Shown: positions 45,880 to 55,545 of the stretch, piece after piece | How the letters are laid out: each line of letters starts with the position of its first letter | Position numbering within the stretch: the stretch's first letter is position 1 | Assembly (NCBI GenBank): GCA_030684395.1 | Contig: JAUXTT010000011.1 | Coordinates: forward strand, 124,001 to 188,000 | From: Bacteroidota bacterium | GTDB taxonomy: Bacteria > Bacteroidota > Bacteroidia > B-17B0 > Aurantibacillaceae | Reading direction: 5' to 3' | Length of the DNA: 64,000 nt | Notes under the pieces: generated by a model | Seen by the model: only the letters and a program-made list of their open reading frames with translations | Told to the model about the DNA's origin: nothing | The model's database searches: none | Program-made: the position numbers and the translations under genes

Positions 45880-47493
45880 ATGAACGAATTAGGAATTAAA
45901 CCAAAAAATTCAAGTATTGCCGATTTAGGACTTGCGAATGTGGCAATGGCTTACTGGAATTTACATCCATCTGAACTTGTAGAAGAAACCATAATGAGAG
46001 GCGAAGGTGTTTTAACTGATACCGGAGCTTTAGCAATAGATACAGGCGAATTTACCGGTCGTGCACCAAAAGATAAATTTGTTGTTTATGACGAAAGCAC
46101 TAAAGATTATGTTTGGTGGGGAGATGTAAACAATCGTTTTGAAGCAGGCAATTTTGACATTCTTCACAACAGAATGCTTGCTTACTTAGCAGGTAAAGAT
46201 ATTTACGTTCGTGATTCTTATGCCTGTGCTGATCCAAAATACAGAATCAACATTCGTGTTGTAACTGAAACTCCATGGAGTAATCTTTTTGCAAACAACT
46301 TATTTCTTCGCCCTAAGCGCGAAGAGTTAGAGAACTTTCAGCATGAGTGGTTGATCATTAACGCTCCGGGTTTTAAAGCTGATCCAAAGATTGATGGAAC
46401 ACGTCAACATAACTTTGCCATCCTTAACTTCACTAAAAAAACAATTTTGATTGGTGGAACAGGTTACACAGGTGAGATTAAAAAAGCAATTTTCGCTGTA
46501 TTAAATTATATACTTCCTCACGAAAAAGGGGTTCTTCCAATGCATTGTTCTGCAAACATTGGTAAAAACGGTGACACTGCAATTTTCTTCGGTTTATCCG
46601 GAACAGGTAAAACAACTTTATCTGCCGATCCTAACCGTAAATTAATTGGTGATGATGAGCACGGTTGGAGCGAGAGTTCTGTTTTCAATTTCGAAGGTGG
46701 ATGTTATGCTAAATGTGTTGACTTATCTGCTGAAAAAGAGCCACAAATTTTCAACGCCATTAAATTCGGTTCTTTATTAGAGAACATCGAATTTTTTGAT
46801 GGAACTACAACTGTTGATTATCATAACATATCAAAAACAGAAAATACCCGTGTAAGCTACCCTTCTAACTATATTGAAAATTCTGTTGACCCGGCAATCG
46901 GAGATATTCCAAAAAACATTTTCTTCTTAACATGTGATGCTTTTGGTGTGTTACCTCCAATTTCTAAGTTAACTCCGGCTCAGGCAATGTACCACTTCAT
47001 CAGTGGTTATACAGCTAAGGTTGCAGGAACAGAAATGGGAATCACTGAACCAACTTTAACTTTCTCTGCTTGTTTCGGAAAAGTATTCCTTCCATTACAC
47101 CCAACAAAATATGCTGAATTGTTAGGAGAAAAATTAAAAAAACATAAAGTAAACGTTTGGTTATTGAACACCGGATGGGTTGGTGGAAAATACGGTGTGG
47201 GAAGCAGAATTAAACTTTCTTACACACGTTCATTGATCACTGCTGCTCTTAATGGAGAATTAGATAATGTAGAATACGGAACAACTCCATATTTCAAATT
47301 ACATTTCCCTAAAGCATGTGCGGGTGTTCCAAGTGAGATCCTTGAACCTAAAAATGCCTGGGCTGATAAGGCTTTATTTGATCAAACAGCACAAAGCCTT
47401 GCGGGTTCTTTCAATAAGAATTTTGAACAATATGCTTCAGCTGCAAACGCAGAGATCATGGCTGCTGCTCCAAAAGTGGAAGTAGTTGCCTGA
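45880..47493 (+). CDS. pckA: Phosphoenolpyruvate carboxykinase (ATP)
   Basis: The 537-aa gluconeogenic enzyme converts oxaloacetate and ATP to phosphoenolpyruvate. It has the PEPCK P-loop GLSGTGKTTLSADP, the downstream metal-binding GDDEHGWSE, FTGRAPKDKF near the N-terminus and NTGWVGGKYGVGSRI near the C-terminus. Length is normal. Its terminator lies 23 bp after the stop. Confidence 0.97.
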   Translation: MNELGIKPKNSSIADLGLANVAMAYWNLHPSELVEETIMRGEGVLTDTGALAIDTGEFTGRAPKDKFVVYDESTKDYVWWGDVNNRFEAGNFDILHNRMLAYLAGKDIYVRDSYACADPKYRINIRVVTETPWSNLFANNLFLRPKREELENFQHEWLIINAPGFKADPKIDGTRQHNFAILNFTKKTILIGGTGYTGEIKKAIFAVLNYILPHEKGVLPMHCSANIGKNGDTAIFFGLSGTGKTTLSADPNRKLIGDDEHGWSESSVFNFEGGCYAKCVDLSAEKEPQIFNAIKFGSLLENIEFFDGTTTVDYHNISKTENTRVSYPSNYIENSVDPAIGDIPKNIFFLTCDAFGVLPPISKLTPAQAMYHFISGYTAKVAGTEMGITEPTLTFSACFGKVFLPLHPTKYAELLGEKLKKHKVNVWLLNTGWVGGKYGVGSRIKLSYTRSLITAALNGELDNVEYGTTPYFKLHFPKACAGVPSEILEPKNAWADKALFDQTAQSLAGSFNKNFEQYASAANAEIMAAAPKVEVVA

Positions 47494-47516
47494 TCGATTC
47501 AAAAATATCTATTAAG

Positions 47517-47543
47517 AAACCCGATCATTGCATCGGGTTTTTT
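47517..47543 (+). terminator. Terminator of pckA
   Basis: AAACCCGAT (47517-47525) pairs with ATCGGGTTT (47532-47540), then TTT. Confidence 0.85.
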
Positions 47544-47553
47544 GTTGCCTGTT

Positions 47554-47620
47554 CTCGACTTCGCTCGAACTACCACAGTTTTATAAATAATAACGTAGTG
47601 TCATGTCGAGCGAAGTCGAG
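47554..47620. repeat. Inverted pair of 15-bp repeats
   Basis: CTCGACTTCGCTCGA (47554-47568) and its exact reverse complement TCGAGCGAAGTCGAG (47606-47620) are separated by 37 bp. Same GAGCGAAGTCGA core as the loop at 23490-23511. Confidence 0.75.
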
Positions 47621-47697
47621 ACGCTTATGTGTACTTATTTAAATCCGTCGAAAAAGCTCCTCACCATCCAATTCCTTTTTTGTACCTTTGCCCCCTC

Positions 47698-49038
47698 ATG
47701 AGCGGAGCTGGAAAAAAAGTAGCATTTCATACATTAGGTTGCAAATTAAATTTTGCGGAGACCTCAACTATTGCAAGACTTTTTGAGAAAGAAGGTTTTG
47801 AGAAAGTTGATTTTTCTTCTCCCGCAGATGTGTATGTGATCAACACTTGTTCGGTTACCGAAAATGCAGATAAAGAATGTAAACAAATTGTTCGTTCTGC
47901 ATTAAAGCATTCACCCGATGCATTTGTTGCTATTGTAGGTTGTTATGCTCAGTTGAAACCCGAAGAGATCGCTAAGATAGAAGGTGTGGATGTGGTGTTG
48001 GGTGCTTCCGAAAAATTCAAATTACTAAACTACATTAACAATTCTCAAAAAAACGCGACTGCAGAAATTCACAGTTGCGAAATAGATGATGTAACCAATT
48101 TTGTAAGCTCATTTTCTTATGGTGACAGAACCCGTTCCTTTTTAAAAGTACAGGATGGATGTGACTATACTTGTTCGTACTGCACCATTCCATTGGCACG
48201 CGGGGCAAGCAGAAGCGATACTATTTCGAACATTGTAAAGAATGCAACTGATATCGGTGAATCAGGAATTAAAGAAATAGTTTTAACCGGAGTGAATATT
48301 GGTGATTTTGGTTTAAATCAAAACACCAACGAACACGGAAGAAAACAGGAAACATTTTTTGATTTAGTTCAGGCATTAGATAAAGTAAACAACATTGAGC
48401 GCTTTAGAATTTCATCTATTGAACCTAATTTATTAAAAGACGAGATCATTGAATTTGTTTCCACTTCAAAAAGATTTGTTCCGCACTTTCACGTTCCACT
48501 GCAAAGCGGAAGCAATAAAATTTTGAACTTAATGCGTCGTCGTTATTTGCGAGAGTTATACGTTGACCGTGTTGCGAAAATAAAACAGGTGATGCCGCAT
48601 GCTTGTATAGGTGTGGATGTAATTGTTGGTTTTCCGGGAGAAACAGAAGAAGATTTTTTAGAGACATACAATTTTCTGAACGAATTGAATATTTCTTACC
48701 TGCATGTATTCACTTACTCTGAGCGCGCAAATACAGATGCTGCAGGGATGACAGGAATTGTTCCGATCGCTGAAAGAAAACGCAGAAATAAAATGTTACG
48801 CATTTTATCTGCTAAAAAAACCCGTTCATTCTACGAAGAACATACAGGTGCAAACACAACTGTTTTAATGGAACACGAAAACCGCGACGGTGTGATGCAT
48901 GGCTTAACTCCAAACTACATTAAAATAAAATTGCCTTTTAACGAAGCACTTTCAAATCAATTGATAGATGTTCAATTGGAAAGCATTGATGCAGATGGTA
49001 ATTTTTTGGTGAAGGAGTTGAAGGTGATTACAGCATAG
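47698..49038 (+). CDS. mtaB: tRNA t6A37 methylthiotransferase MtaB
   Basis: The 446-aa radical SAM enzyme turns t6A37 into ms2t6A in tRNA. It has N-terminal cluster Cys residues (HTLGCKLNFAE, VINTCSVTE, IVGCYAQ), the radical SAM motif CDYTCSYC, and a C-terminal TRAM-like domain. The ATG at 47698 is chosen because the upstream extension to 47629 is not MtaB-like and a -7 element TACCTTTG (47683-47690) lies 7 bp before this ATG, implying a leaderless mRNA. Confidence 0.92.
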   Translation: MSGAGKKVAFHTLGCKLNFAETSTIARLFEKEGFEKVDFSSPADVYVINTCSVTENADKECKQIVRSALKHSPDAFVAIVGCYAQLKPEEIAKIEGVDVVLGASEKFKLLNYINNSQKNATAEIHSCEIDDVTNFVSSFSYGDRTRSFLKVQDGCDYTCSYCTIPLARGASRSDTISNIVKNATDIGESGIKEIVLTGVNIGDFGLNQNTNEHGRKQETFFDLVQALDKVNNIERFRISSIEPNLLKDEIIEFVSTSKRFVPHFHVPLQSGSNKILNLMRRRYLRELYVDRVAKIKQVMPHACIGVDVIVGFPGETEEDFLETYNFLNELNISYLHVFTYSERANTDAAGMTGIVPIAERKRRNKMLRILSAKKTRSFYEEHTGANTTVLMEHENRDGVMHGLTPNYIKIKLPFNEALSNQLIDVQLESIDADGNFLVKELKVITA

Positions 49039-49043
49039 TGTTG

Positions 49044-49119
49044 CCCGCAGATTGTGCGGATAAGTGCAGATGTTAAAATCATATCCAAAATTTCCGCGCA
49101 AATCTGTGAGATCTGCGGG
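49044..49119. repeat. Long hairpin repeat, GCAGATT family
   Basis: CCCGCAGAT (49044-49052) and ATCTGCGGG (49111-49119) are exact complements; inner segments (TTGTGCGGAT with TTTCCGCGCAAA) pair partly. It lies between convergent genes. Confidence 0.7.
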
Positions 49120-49136
49120 AACCATTTAAACAAAAT

Positions 49137-50162
49137 CTACCCTCCTAAAATAATACTTGCAAGCATTGGCAATTTCTTATCCTTCTTCAGTTTCTGAACT
49201 CCAAAAGCAATCAACCACAGTACAAACAAATGCAACATAACAAGTGCGGCAAACTTTGGCAGAGTATAAGTTTCGAAGAACACATTAAATACATACACAT
49301 TAAAAGTTGTGTGTAAAATATACATCAGCAAAGATGATTTTCCGTACACGCTTAAGAACCAAAGCAATTTATTATCTCTAACTCTGTATAAGGTTCCCAG
49401 AATCAAAAGTACCCCTCCCAAAAAAGCAGCGAAATACATTAATGTCGGAGGATAAAACAATTCGCTGTAGCCTTCTCTTTCCATTAGATGGGGATCAACT
49501 ACAACCCATGAAACTATTCCGGCTACCATCAACAACATTCCACTAATACTAAAAATCCCGTTTGCCTTTCCAATTGGCAAAGCACAACGTATTCTCCCAA
49601 TAAATGTTCCCAACAAGGAAACTCCCAACCAGGGAAATATTGGAAACCAGCCATCTACAAGATATTGTTTCCATACAATTGCGCCGGCATAACCTTTTTC
49701 TGGAAACTCTTTAAGCGCAGGCTCAATGGGCGCATCGATGTATCCAAATTTCGCCTGCATTATTGGGGCTATTGCAAACAAAGCAACCAAAACTATAACT
49801 TGTATTATCCTGTTCAGATCTGAAAATAATTTCGCAAGCGGCAATGAAAGTCCAATCACATACAATACATCAAAGGTTACAAAAGGAACTGCTCCCCAAC
49901 ACAACATATCAATACAGGCAGCAATACAAATAATAGCAATTCCCCGTTTCAAAAAATAAGAAAGCGGATAGGTTTTATAAAAAGTAGTGAAACTCACCAT
50001 TAAACCTGCCAAAAAAACAAAGGTAGGTGCGGCAAAACTTCCATAGATCCTAAACCAGTATGGATGCGGTTCCTGGTAAGTGTGTGCCGACATATTAGCC
50101 GCAACCATAGTAAAAATGGCCAAGCCGCGCAGAATATCTATGGTATTATCCCTTTGCTTCAT
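49137..50162 (-). CDS. Polytopic acyltransferase, DUF1624/heparan-alpha-glucosaminide N-acetyltransferase-like
   Basis: The 341-aa membrane protein starts RDNTIDILRGLAIFTMVAANM, the R/D-LRGLAI helix-1 signature of this acyltransferase superfamily, and has about ten membrane spans. Such proteins move acetyl groups across membranes onto sugars; the acceptor in this bacterium is unknown. It is a single gene between a repeat and a divergent neighbour. Confidence 0.78.
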   Translation of the reverse strand: MKQRDNTIDILRGLAIFTMVAANMSAHTYQEPHPYWFRIYGSFAAPTFVFLAGLMVSFTTFYKTYPLSYFLKRGIAIICIAACIDMLCWGAVPFVTFDVLYVIGLSLPLAKLFSDLNRIIQVIVLVALFAIAPIMQAKFGYIDAPIEPALKEFPEKGYAGAIVWKQYLVDGWFPIFPWLGVSLLGTFIGRIRCALPIGKANGIFSISGMLLMVAGIVSWVVVDPHLMEREGYSELFYPPTLMYFAAFLGGVLLILGTLYRVRDNKLLWFLSVYGKSSLLMYILHTTFNVYVFNVFFETYTLPKFAALVMLHLFVLWLIAFGVQKLKKDKKLPMLASIILGG

Positions 50163-50266
50163 AATTTGTACGGCAGCAAAAGTAACTGAAAATTGTTCAA
50201 ATTGGTTAATAACTCCAATCCTTTTCGTTTTTAAATTTCTTCAAAAAAAACGAACTTCGCATACTT

Positions 50267-51130
50267 ATGCTTAGTATAGACCCATCAGCAATTCCGGTTC
50301 AGCAATTACACGCTTATTTATTAGGTGCTGTAGGTCCGCGCCCTATTGCTTTTGCAAGTACTATGGATAAAGACGGAAACCCGAATCTGGCTCCTTTCAG
50401 TTTTTTTAATGTATTTTCTTCCAAACCACCATTATTGATCTTTTCTCCCAACAGAAGTGGAAAAACAGGTGATACAAAGCATACACACGAAAACGTAAAA
50501 GAAGTTCCGGAAGTGGTGATCAACGTTGTGAGTTATAACATGGTTCATCAGATGTCATTAACCAGTAGTCCTTATGCTAAAGGAGTTGATGAATTTGTAA
50601 AATCAGGATTCACAAAGCTTGCCTCGGAAATGGTTCGTCCTTTCAGAGTAGCGGAATCTCCGGTTCAACTGGAATGCAAAGTATTGGAAGTAAAAGAACT
50701 TGGAACAACGGGTGGTGCAGGAAACCTCATCATTTGTGAAGTTTTAAAAATGCATATCAGCAAAGAAATCCTGAATGAAAAAGGAATTATAGATCAACAC
50801 AAAATTGACCTTGTTGCTCGTATGGGCGGAAACTGGTATTGCAGAGCACATGGAAATGCTTTGTTTGAATTAGAAAAACCGGTAACTACTTTAGGTTTGG
50901 GTGTTGATGTATTACCCGAAACAATTCGTCACAGTAAAGTGCTTACAGGCAACAATCTCGGACAATTAGGGAATTTAGAAGTAATGCCAACAACTCAGGA
51001 AGTGGAAGCGTTTAAACAATCGAATTGTAAATTCGGAACTGAAACAGAATTACACACTAAAATAAAAGAACTGCTGGATACACAACAGGTAAAAGAAGCC
51101 TGGCTAACAATGCTATCCAGCCTTAATTAA
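50267..51130 (+). CDS. Flavin reductase-like (FMN-binding split-barrel) protein
   Basis: The 287-aa protein has the flavoredoxin/flavin reductase-like fold: AVGPRPIAFASTMDKDGNPN and NLAPFSFFNVFSSKPPLLIF (FMN binding), VINVVSYNMVHQMSLTSSPY, and a second half with AHGNALFELEKP. It may be an FMN oxidoreductase of an undefined pathway. A GAACTTCG variant -7 element (50252-50259) lies 7 bp before the ATG. Confidence 0.85.
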   Translation: MLSIDPSAIPVQQLHAYLLGAVGPRPIAFASTMDKDGNPNLAPFSFFNVFSSKPPLLIFSPNRSGKTGDTKHTHENVKEVPEVVINVVSYNMVHQMSLTSSPYAKGVDEFVKSGFTKLASEMVRPFRVAESPVQLECKVLEVKELGTTGGAGNLIICEVLKMHISKEILNEKGIIDQHKIDLVARMGGNWYCRAHGNALFELEKPVTTLGLGVDVLPETIRHSKVLTGNNLGQLGNLEVMPTTQEVEAFKQSNCKFGTETELHTKIKELLDTQQVKEAWLTMLSSLN

Positions 51131-51139
51131 GTAAACACA

Positions 51140-51162
51140 ATCAACAAGCTCAGTGTGACAAG
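51140..51162. repeat. Short repeat of the TGAGCTTGTTG family
   Basis: CAACAAGCTCAGTGTGACA, reverse complement of a TGAGCTTGTTG core like the hairpin loops at 21608 and 36628. Confidence 0.45.
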
Positions 51163-51241
51163 AATAAATAACAGTAAAATAAATACCAATAGGCAACAGA
51201 GTAGCCAAATACTAATAGTAAACAAATAAAATAAATATATC

Positions 51242-51631
51242 ATGGAAATAACAGGAATCCTAAAACTAAAGTACGACACACAACAGGTTAGTGACAAATT
51301 CAAAAAACGTGATTTCGTTTTAACTATTGAGCCTACATCCCCTTATCCACAGCATGTAACAATGCAGTTAACGCAAGATAAAGTTTCTTTGATCGACAAC
51401 TTTAATGTTGGAGAAGAAATGAAAGTATCTTTCAACTTACGTGGAAGAGAGTGGAACAGCCCACAAGGTGAAACAAAATATTTCAACACTATTGATGCAT
51501 GGAGAGTTGAGAAAGCAAGTGCTGCACAAAGCAATCCAGCAGCTAATAATGTGTCTAATTCTGCTCCTCAAAACACATCTTCTGCACCTGTATTTAATAG
51601 CAGTGCAGCTGATGATGATTTACCATTTTAA
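51242..51631 (+). CDS. DUF3127 protein with SSB-like acidic C-terminal tip
   Basis: The 129-aa protein has an N-terminal domain of about 90 residues (KKRDFVLTIEPTSPYPQHVT ... FNVGEEMKVSFNLRGREW ... FNTIDAWRVEK) matching the DUF3127 pattern, probably an OB fold. A flexible Asn/Ser/Pro-rich linker leads to the C-terminal tip DDDLPF, nearly identical to the DDDIPF tip by which single-stranded DNA-binding proteins recruit repair proteins. A role in DNA metabolism is inferred from this tail. Confidence 0.8.
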   Translation: MEITGILKLKYDTQQVSDKFKKRDFVLTIEPTSPYPQHVTMQLTQDKVSLIDNFNVGEEMKVSFNLRGREWNSPQGETKYFNTIDAWRVEKASAAQSNPAANNVSNSAPQNTSSAPVFNSSAADDDLPF

Positions 51632-51653
51632 TGAGTCATAATTGATTTTTTAG

Positions 51654-51688
51654 AAGCCTGATAAATAGTACATTTGTCAGGCTTTTTT
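51654..51688 (+). terminator. Terminator of the DUF3127 gene
   Basis: AAGCCTGA (51654-51661) pairs with TCAGGCTT (51677-51684), followed by TTTT. Confidence 0.85.
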
Positions 51689-51707
51689 ATTAGAAACCAA
51701 AAAAATT

Positions 51708-51855
51708 TAACCACATAGATACATAGGAAAATTGATAGGATTAATAGAGTAAGTTTTTTTATAGAACTTTGTTTACACATAGAACCTATGTGATAAGCTA
51801 AGTTTCTTTTTAAAATCTTTAAAAACACAAAACTCTATGTGCCTGTGTGTTTAAA
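51708..51855. repeat. CACATAG-family hairpin repeat
   Basis: AACCACATAGATACATAGG near 51708 pairs partly with CTATGTGCCTGTGTGTTT near 51832-51851; another CACATAGAACCTATGTG palindrome lies near 51776-51792. It fills the gap before the asparaginase gene. Confidence 0.55.
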
Positions 51856-51878
51856 AAATTGTTTAGTATAAAATATCT

Positions 51879-52901
51879 ATGATGTCAAAAATATTATTGA
51901 TCTACACAGGTGGAACCATTGGTATGATGCAAGACTCAAAAACAGGTGCATTAAAGCCATTTGATTTTAGATTTCTTACCAAGGAGGTTCCTGAGTTACA
52001 ACGATTGAACATAAAACTAGAGACCGCTTCTTTCAAAAAACCTATTGACAGCAGTAATATGCACCCGAAAATATGGGTGGAGTTAATTAACATCATTGAA
52101 AAAAATTATGCAAAATACGATGGTTTTGTAATTCTGCATGGTTCAGATACTATGTCGTATACAGCTTCTGCACTTAGCTTTATGCTTGAGAATTTAGCCA
52201 AACCGGTTATTCTTACCGGGTCGCAATTACCAATAGGAATTATCAGAACAGACGGAAAAGAAAATCTAATCACAGCCATTGAAATTGCAGCGGCGCAAAA
52301 AAACGGGAAGCCAATTGTTCCCGAAGTTGCTATTTATTTTGAATATGAGTTATACAGAGGTAATCGCACATTAAAATATAACTCAGCGCACTTCGATGCA
52401 TTCAAATCACCCAATTATCCTGTGCTTGCAGAAGCGGGAGTGAATATTGTTTACAAAGAAAATTACATTCAAAAAGCGAGCACCAAAAAAATCCAAATAC
52501 ATAAGGAACTTGATAACGATATTGCAGTTATTCATTTGTTTCCGGGAATCAGTAAAAAAATAACTTCCTCCATTTTAAACACACCAGGCATCAAAGCTGT
52601 GGTGTTACAAACTTTCGGATCTGGTAACGCTCCAACTGAAAAATGGTTTATTGATGAATTGAAAGCCGCAATTGACAGGGGAACTATTGTCTACAATGTA
52701 ACACAATGCCTGGAAGGAAGAGTGATTCAGGGGAAATACGAAACCAGTTCTGAGCTTCAGAAAATTGGAGTAATTGGAGGAGATGACATTACTATTGAAG
52801 CAGCTATTACAAAACTTATGTTTGTGCTGGGTAAAAAATTACCCCTCGAAAAAACCAGGAAATTATTACAGCAAAACCTCCGTGGTGAAATAAGTGTTTA
52901 A
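51879..52901 (+). CDS. ansA: Type I L-asparaginase
   Basis: The 340-aa enzyme hydrolyses asparagine to aspartate and ammonia. It has both catalytic Thr motifs, YTGGTIGM (near residue 13) and VILHGSDTMSYTA, plus TGSQLPIG and the C-terminal GVIGGDDITIEAAITKLMF. It lacks a signal peptide, so it is cytosolic, type I. Two ATG codons in tandem open the gene; the first is used here. Confidence 0.93.
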   Translation: MMSKILLIYTGGTIGMMQDSKTGALKPFDFRFLTKEVPELQRLNIKLETASFKKPIDSSNMHPKIWVELINIIEKNYAKYDGFVILHGSDTMSYTASALSFMLENLAKPVILTGSQLPIGIIRTDGKENLITAIEIAAAQKNGKPIVPEVAIYFEYELYRGNRTLKYNSAHFDAFKSPNYPVLAEAGVNIVYKENYIQKASTKKIQIHKELDNDIAVIHLFPGISKKITSSILNTPGIKAVVLQTFGSGNAPTEKWFIDELKAAIDRGTIVYNVTQCLEGRVIQGKYETSSELQKIGVIGGDDITIEAAITKLMFVLGKKLPLEKTRKLLQQNLRGEISV

Positions 52902-53085
52902 AACCCTGCTAACCTCAAAACCGGTGAAAAAAGGTTTAAATAAAACAATTCTATTTGTACCCGACTGTTTCGTTTTAGTTCTCAAAGCTTCTTTTACCTT
53001 TTAAACGTTAACTCAGTATTTCTTCAAATACCTGTGTATCAATATGTTTATATCAATAAAATAAGCTGATTACCCCTGCTTTTAT

Positions 53086-53116
53086 TTGGTAAAATACGGA
53101 GTTAAACTTACATTTA
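53086..53116 (+). promoter_or_regulatory. Promoter of the PorE-like gene
   Basis: TTG (53086-53088), 20-bp spacer, TACATTTA (53109-53116), a near-consensus -7 element; ATG at 53174. Confidence 0.45.
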
Positions 53117-53173
53117 TCCCTTTTTCTAAAACCTGAAAATTAAGTATTTACGAAATAAGCAAACAGATTTTTC

Positions 53174-55507
53174 ATGAAGAAGCTCATCGCACTTTTATTA
53201 ACATTCTACACTTTCCAAACCTTCGCTCAAAAGGGAGATTACAAAAAATATTATGAAGAAGGTACGCAACATTTAGACGATGGTAATCATTTAGCAGCCC
53301 TTCAAAGTTTTCAAAAAGCTTATAAAATAGATTCAACCAATGGAAATATCAATTTTCAAATTGGATACTGTTATTTAAAGCATCCATCATACAAACACCT
53401 TGCTGAAGAGTATTTAGAAAGAGCTATCAAACAGGCGTCAAAAAAATATGACCCTAATAACTTTATGGAAAAAAATGCTCCCCTGCAAGCATATCTTTGG
53501 TTAGGAGAAGCATATCACTTAGATTATAAATTTGATGAAGCAGAAAAATTGCTTAAATTATATGAAGAAAAAGCGGATGTAAGCCATAAAGACAAAGAAG
53601 AGTATGCAGAAGTAGAACGCTTGAGAAGAATCAATAAAACTGCAAAAGCCCAATATGCGAAGCCGGCAAAAATTAAAACAGAGAATTTAGGTGACAGCAT
53701 CAATTCAGAATTTCCGGATTTTTCTCCTGTATTATCAGCTGATGAAAGAGTTTTGATTTTTACCTATAGAGGAAAAAGAGGAACCGGTGGCGAAATGAAC
53801 GTTACTCCTGATGGGCAATATTTTGAAGATATTTTTGTTTCTTACAAAAAATATGACGGAAGCTGGACTGAAGCAAAATCTATTGGGCCATTTGTAAACA
53901 CCATGTCACACGAGGCCTCGGTAAGTGTTACTCCTGACGGACAAACACTTATTTTGTACAAAGATGATAACGGAGATGGAAATCTTTATTACTCAAGCTG
54001 GTCGGGTAGTGAGTGGGGAACACCTACAAAATTTGGAGATGAGATAAATACAAAATATTGGGAAACACATGCATGCTTTAATGTTACTAAGGATATTCTT
54101 TATTTTGTAAGCGACAGACCGGGTGGATTTGGAGGAAGAGATATTTATCGTTCAAAAAAACTACCTAATGGTAAATGGGGAAAACCAACTAACCTGGGAC
54201 CAACCATTAATACTGCTTACGATGAAGATGCTCCATACTTACACGCTAATGGCAACGACTTTTATTTTGCTTCACAGGATCACGGAACTATGGGTGGTTT
54301 CGATATTTTCAAATCGAATATTATTTTAGGTACCGACAGTTTTACAAAACCGGTGGCTATGCCCTATCCTATCAATACTCCGGATGACGATGTTTTCTTT
54401 GTTGTGTCTGCAGATAACCGAAGAGCTTATTACGCTTCATCTCACGAAGATAAAACCGGACATGGAGAAAAAGATATTTACAAAATTTTTATGCCCGATC
54501 CTGAAGAACCGCCATTGGTTCTTTTCTTAGGTCAAATTTTACCTGCTCTTTGTGATATTATACCTCCAGGTCTGGAAGTTCAGGTAACAGATGTTGAGTC
54601 GAATGACCTTGTTGGAATATATCGCCCTCAACCTAATACCGGTTCTTATACATTGATTTTGTTTCCCGGAAAAAAATACAACTTCTCTTATATGTTGGAT
54701 GGAAAAGAAATTCACAACGACAAAATAGAGACAAGCGACAGTCAGGTGTATCAGGAAATAAAACGAGAAGTGCAGTTAAAACCTATTATACTCGACCCTA
54801 CTTCTAATCAACAAGTGCCCTGCGTTGTTGCTAAATTGGACGTGAAAGTTTATGACAATAAAACAAACAAACAACTTGTGCCAAACGCTGCTGTTGTATT
54901 GATCGACCGTATTGGCAGAAAAGTAAAGGCATACGCAAATGAGAAAGGGATTGTAGATCCTATTACCATTCGTATAGATGATGAATTCTCATTAACAGCT
55001 TCGAGTGGGGAAAAAACATGTACTGTTGTTAAATTTAATACTGCAGGTATTCCGGAAAATGCAACCATTGTAAAAGAACTTTATATGGATGGAACAGATA
55101 TTGTTGCTGTTAATGAACCTGATGCGGGTTTAAAATCCCTTCCAACTTATAAATTCTATTTCAAGTACAATAAAAATGAAATTGATGTTAACGATGCTGA
55201 ATTCAAAGCCTTCATTTCAAAAGTAGGACAGTATGGTGCTGATAAAAAGAAACTGGACATAACTATTGCATCCAGTGCTTCTGAAGTGCCTACCAAAACA
55301 TTTGGCAACAACAAAAAACTGGCAGCATCAAGAGCAAAGGTTTCTAAAGAGAAAGTGATGAGTGCATTAAAAACTGCAAACTTTGATACTAAAAAAATTC
55401 GTACAAAAGAAAAAGCTGAAGTGAACGGACCACAATACAATGGTGACTATTTAGAGAAAATGGCTGAGTACGAAAAGTACCAGTATGTGGAGATTAGTGT
55501 GAAGTAA
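53174..55507 (+). CDS. PorE-like TPR / PD40 propeller / CRD / OmpA-like protein
   Basis: The 777-aa protein has a signal peptide (KLIALLLTFYTFQTFAQ), TPR repeats (about residues 30-150), a PD40 beta-propeller (about 170-440, with blades such as YFVSDRPGGFGGRDIYRSKK), two carboxypeptidase-regulatory-like domains, and a C-terminal domain like OmpA peptidoglycan-binding modules (SSASEVPTKTF ... KLAASRAK ... YEKYQYVEISVK). This is the domain order of PorE, a periplasmic component that links the T9SS to the cell wall. The C-terminal domain matches that at 1-1110. Confidence 0.85.
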   Translation: MKKLIALLLTFYTFQTFAQKGDYKKYYEEGTQHLDDGNHLAALQSFQKAYKIDSTNGNINFQIGYCYLKHPSYKHLAEEYLERAIKQASKKYDPNNFMEKNAPLQAYLWLGEAYHLDYKFDEAEKLLKLYEEKADVSHKDKEEYAEVERLRRINKTAKAQYAKPAKIKTENLGDSINSEFPDFSPVLSADERVLIFTYRGKRGTGGEMNVTPDGQYFEDIFVSYKKYDGSWTEAKSIGPFVNTMSHEASVSVTPDGQTLILYKDDNGDGNLYYSSWSGSEWGTPTKFGDEINTKYWETHACFNVTKDILYFVSDRPGGFGGRDIYRSKKLPNGKWGKPTNLGPTINTAYDEDAPYLHANGNDFYFASQDHGTMGGFDIFKSNIILGTDSFTKPVAMPYPINTPDDDVFFVVSADNRRAYYASSHEDKTGHGEKDIYKIFMPDPEEPPLVLFLGQILPALCDIIPPGLEVQVTDVESNDLVGIYRPQPNTGSYTLILFPGKKYNFSYMLDGKEIHNDKIETSDSQVYQEIKREVQLKPIILDPTSNQQVPCVVAKLDVKVYDNKTNKQLVPNAAVVLIDRIGRKVKAYANEKGIVDPITIRIDDEFSLTASSGEKTCTVVKFNTAGIPENATIVKELYMDGTDIVAVNEPDAGLKSLPTYKFYFKYNKNEIDVNDAEFKAFISKVGQYGADKKKLDITIASSASEVPTKTFGNNKKLAASRAKVSKEKVMSALKTANFDTKKIRTKEKAEVNGPQYNGDYLEKMAEYEKYQYVEISVK

Positions 55508-55545
55508 AAATAAATTTTGTATTAGAATTAATCAAGAAAATAGTA

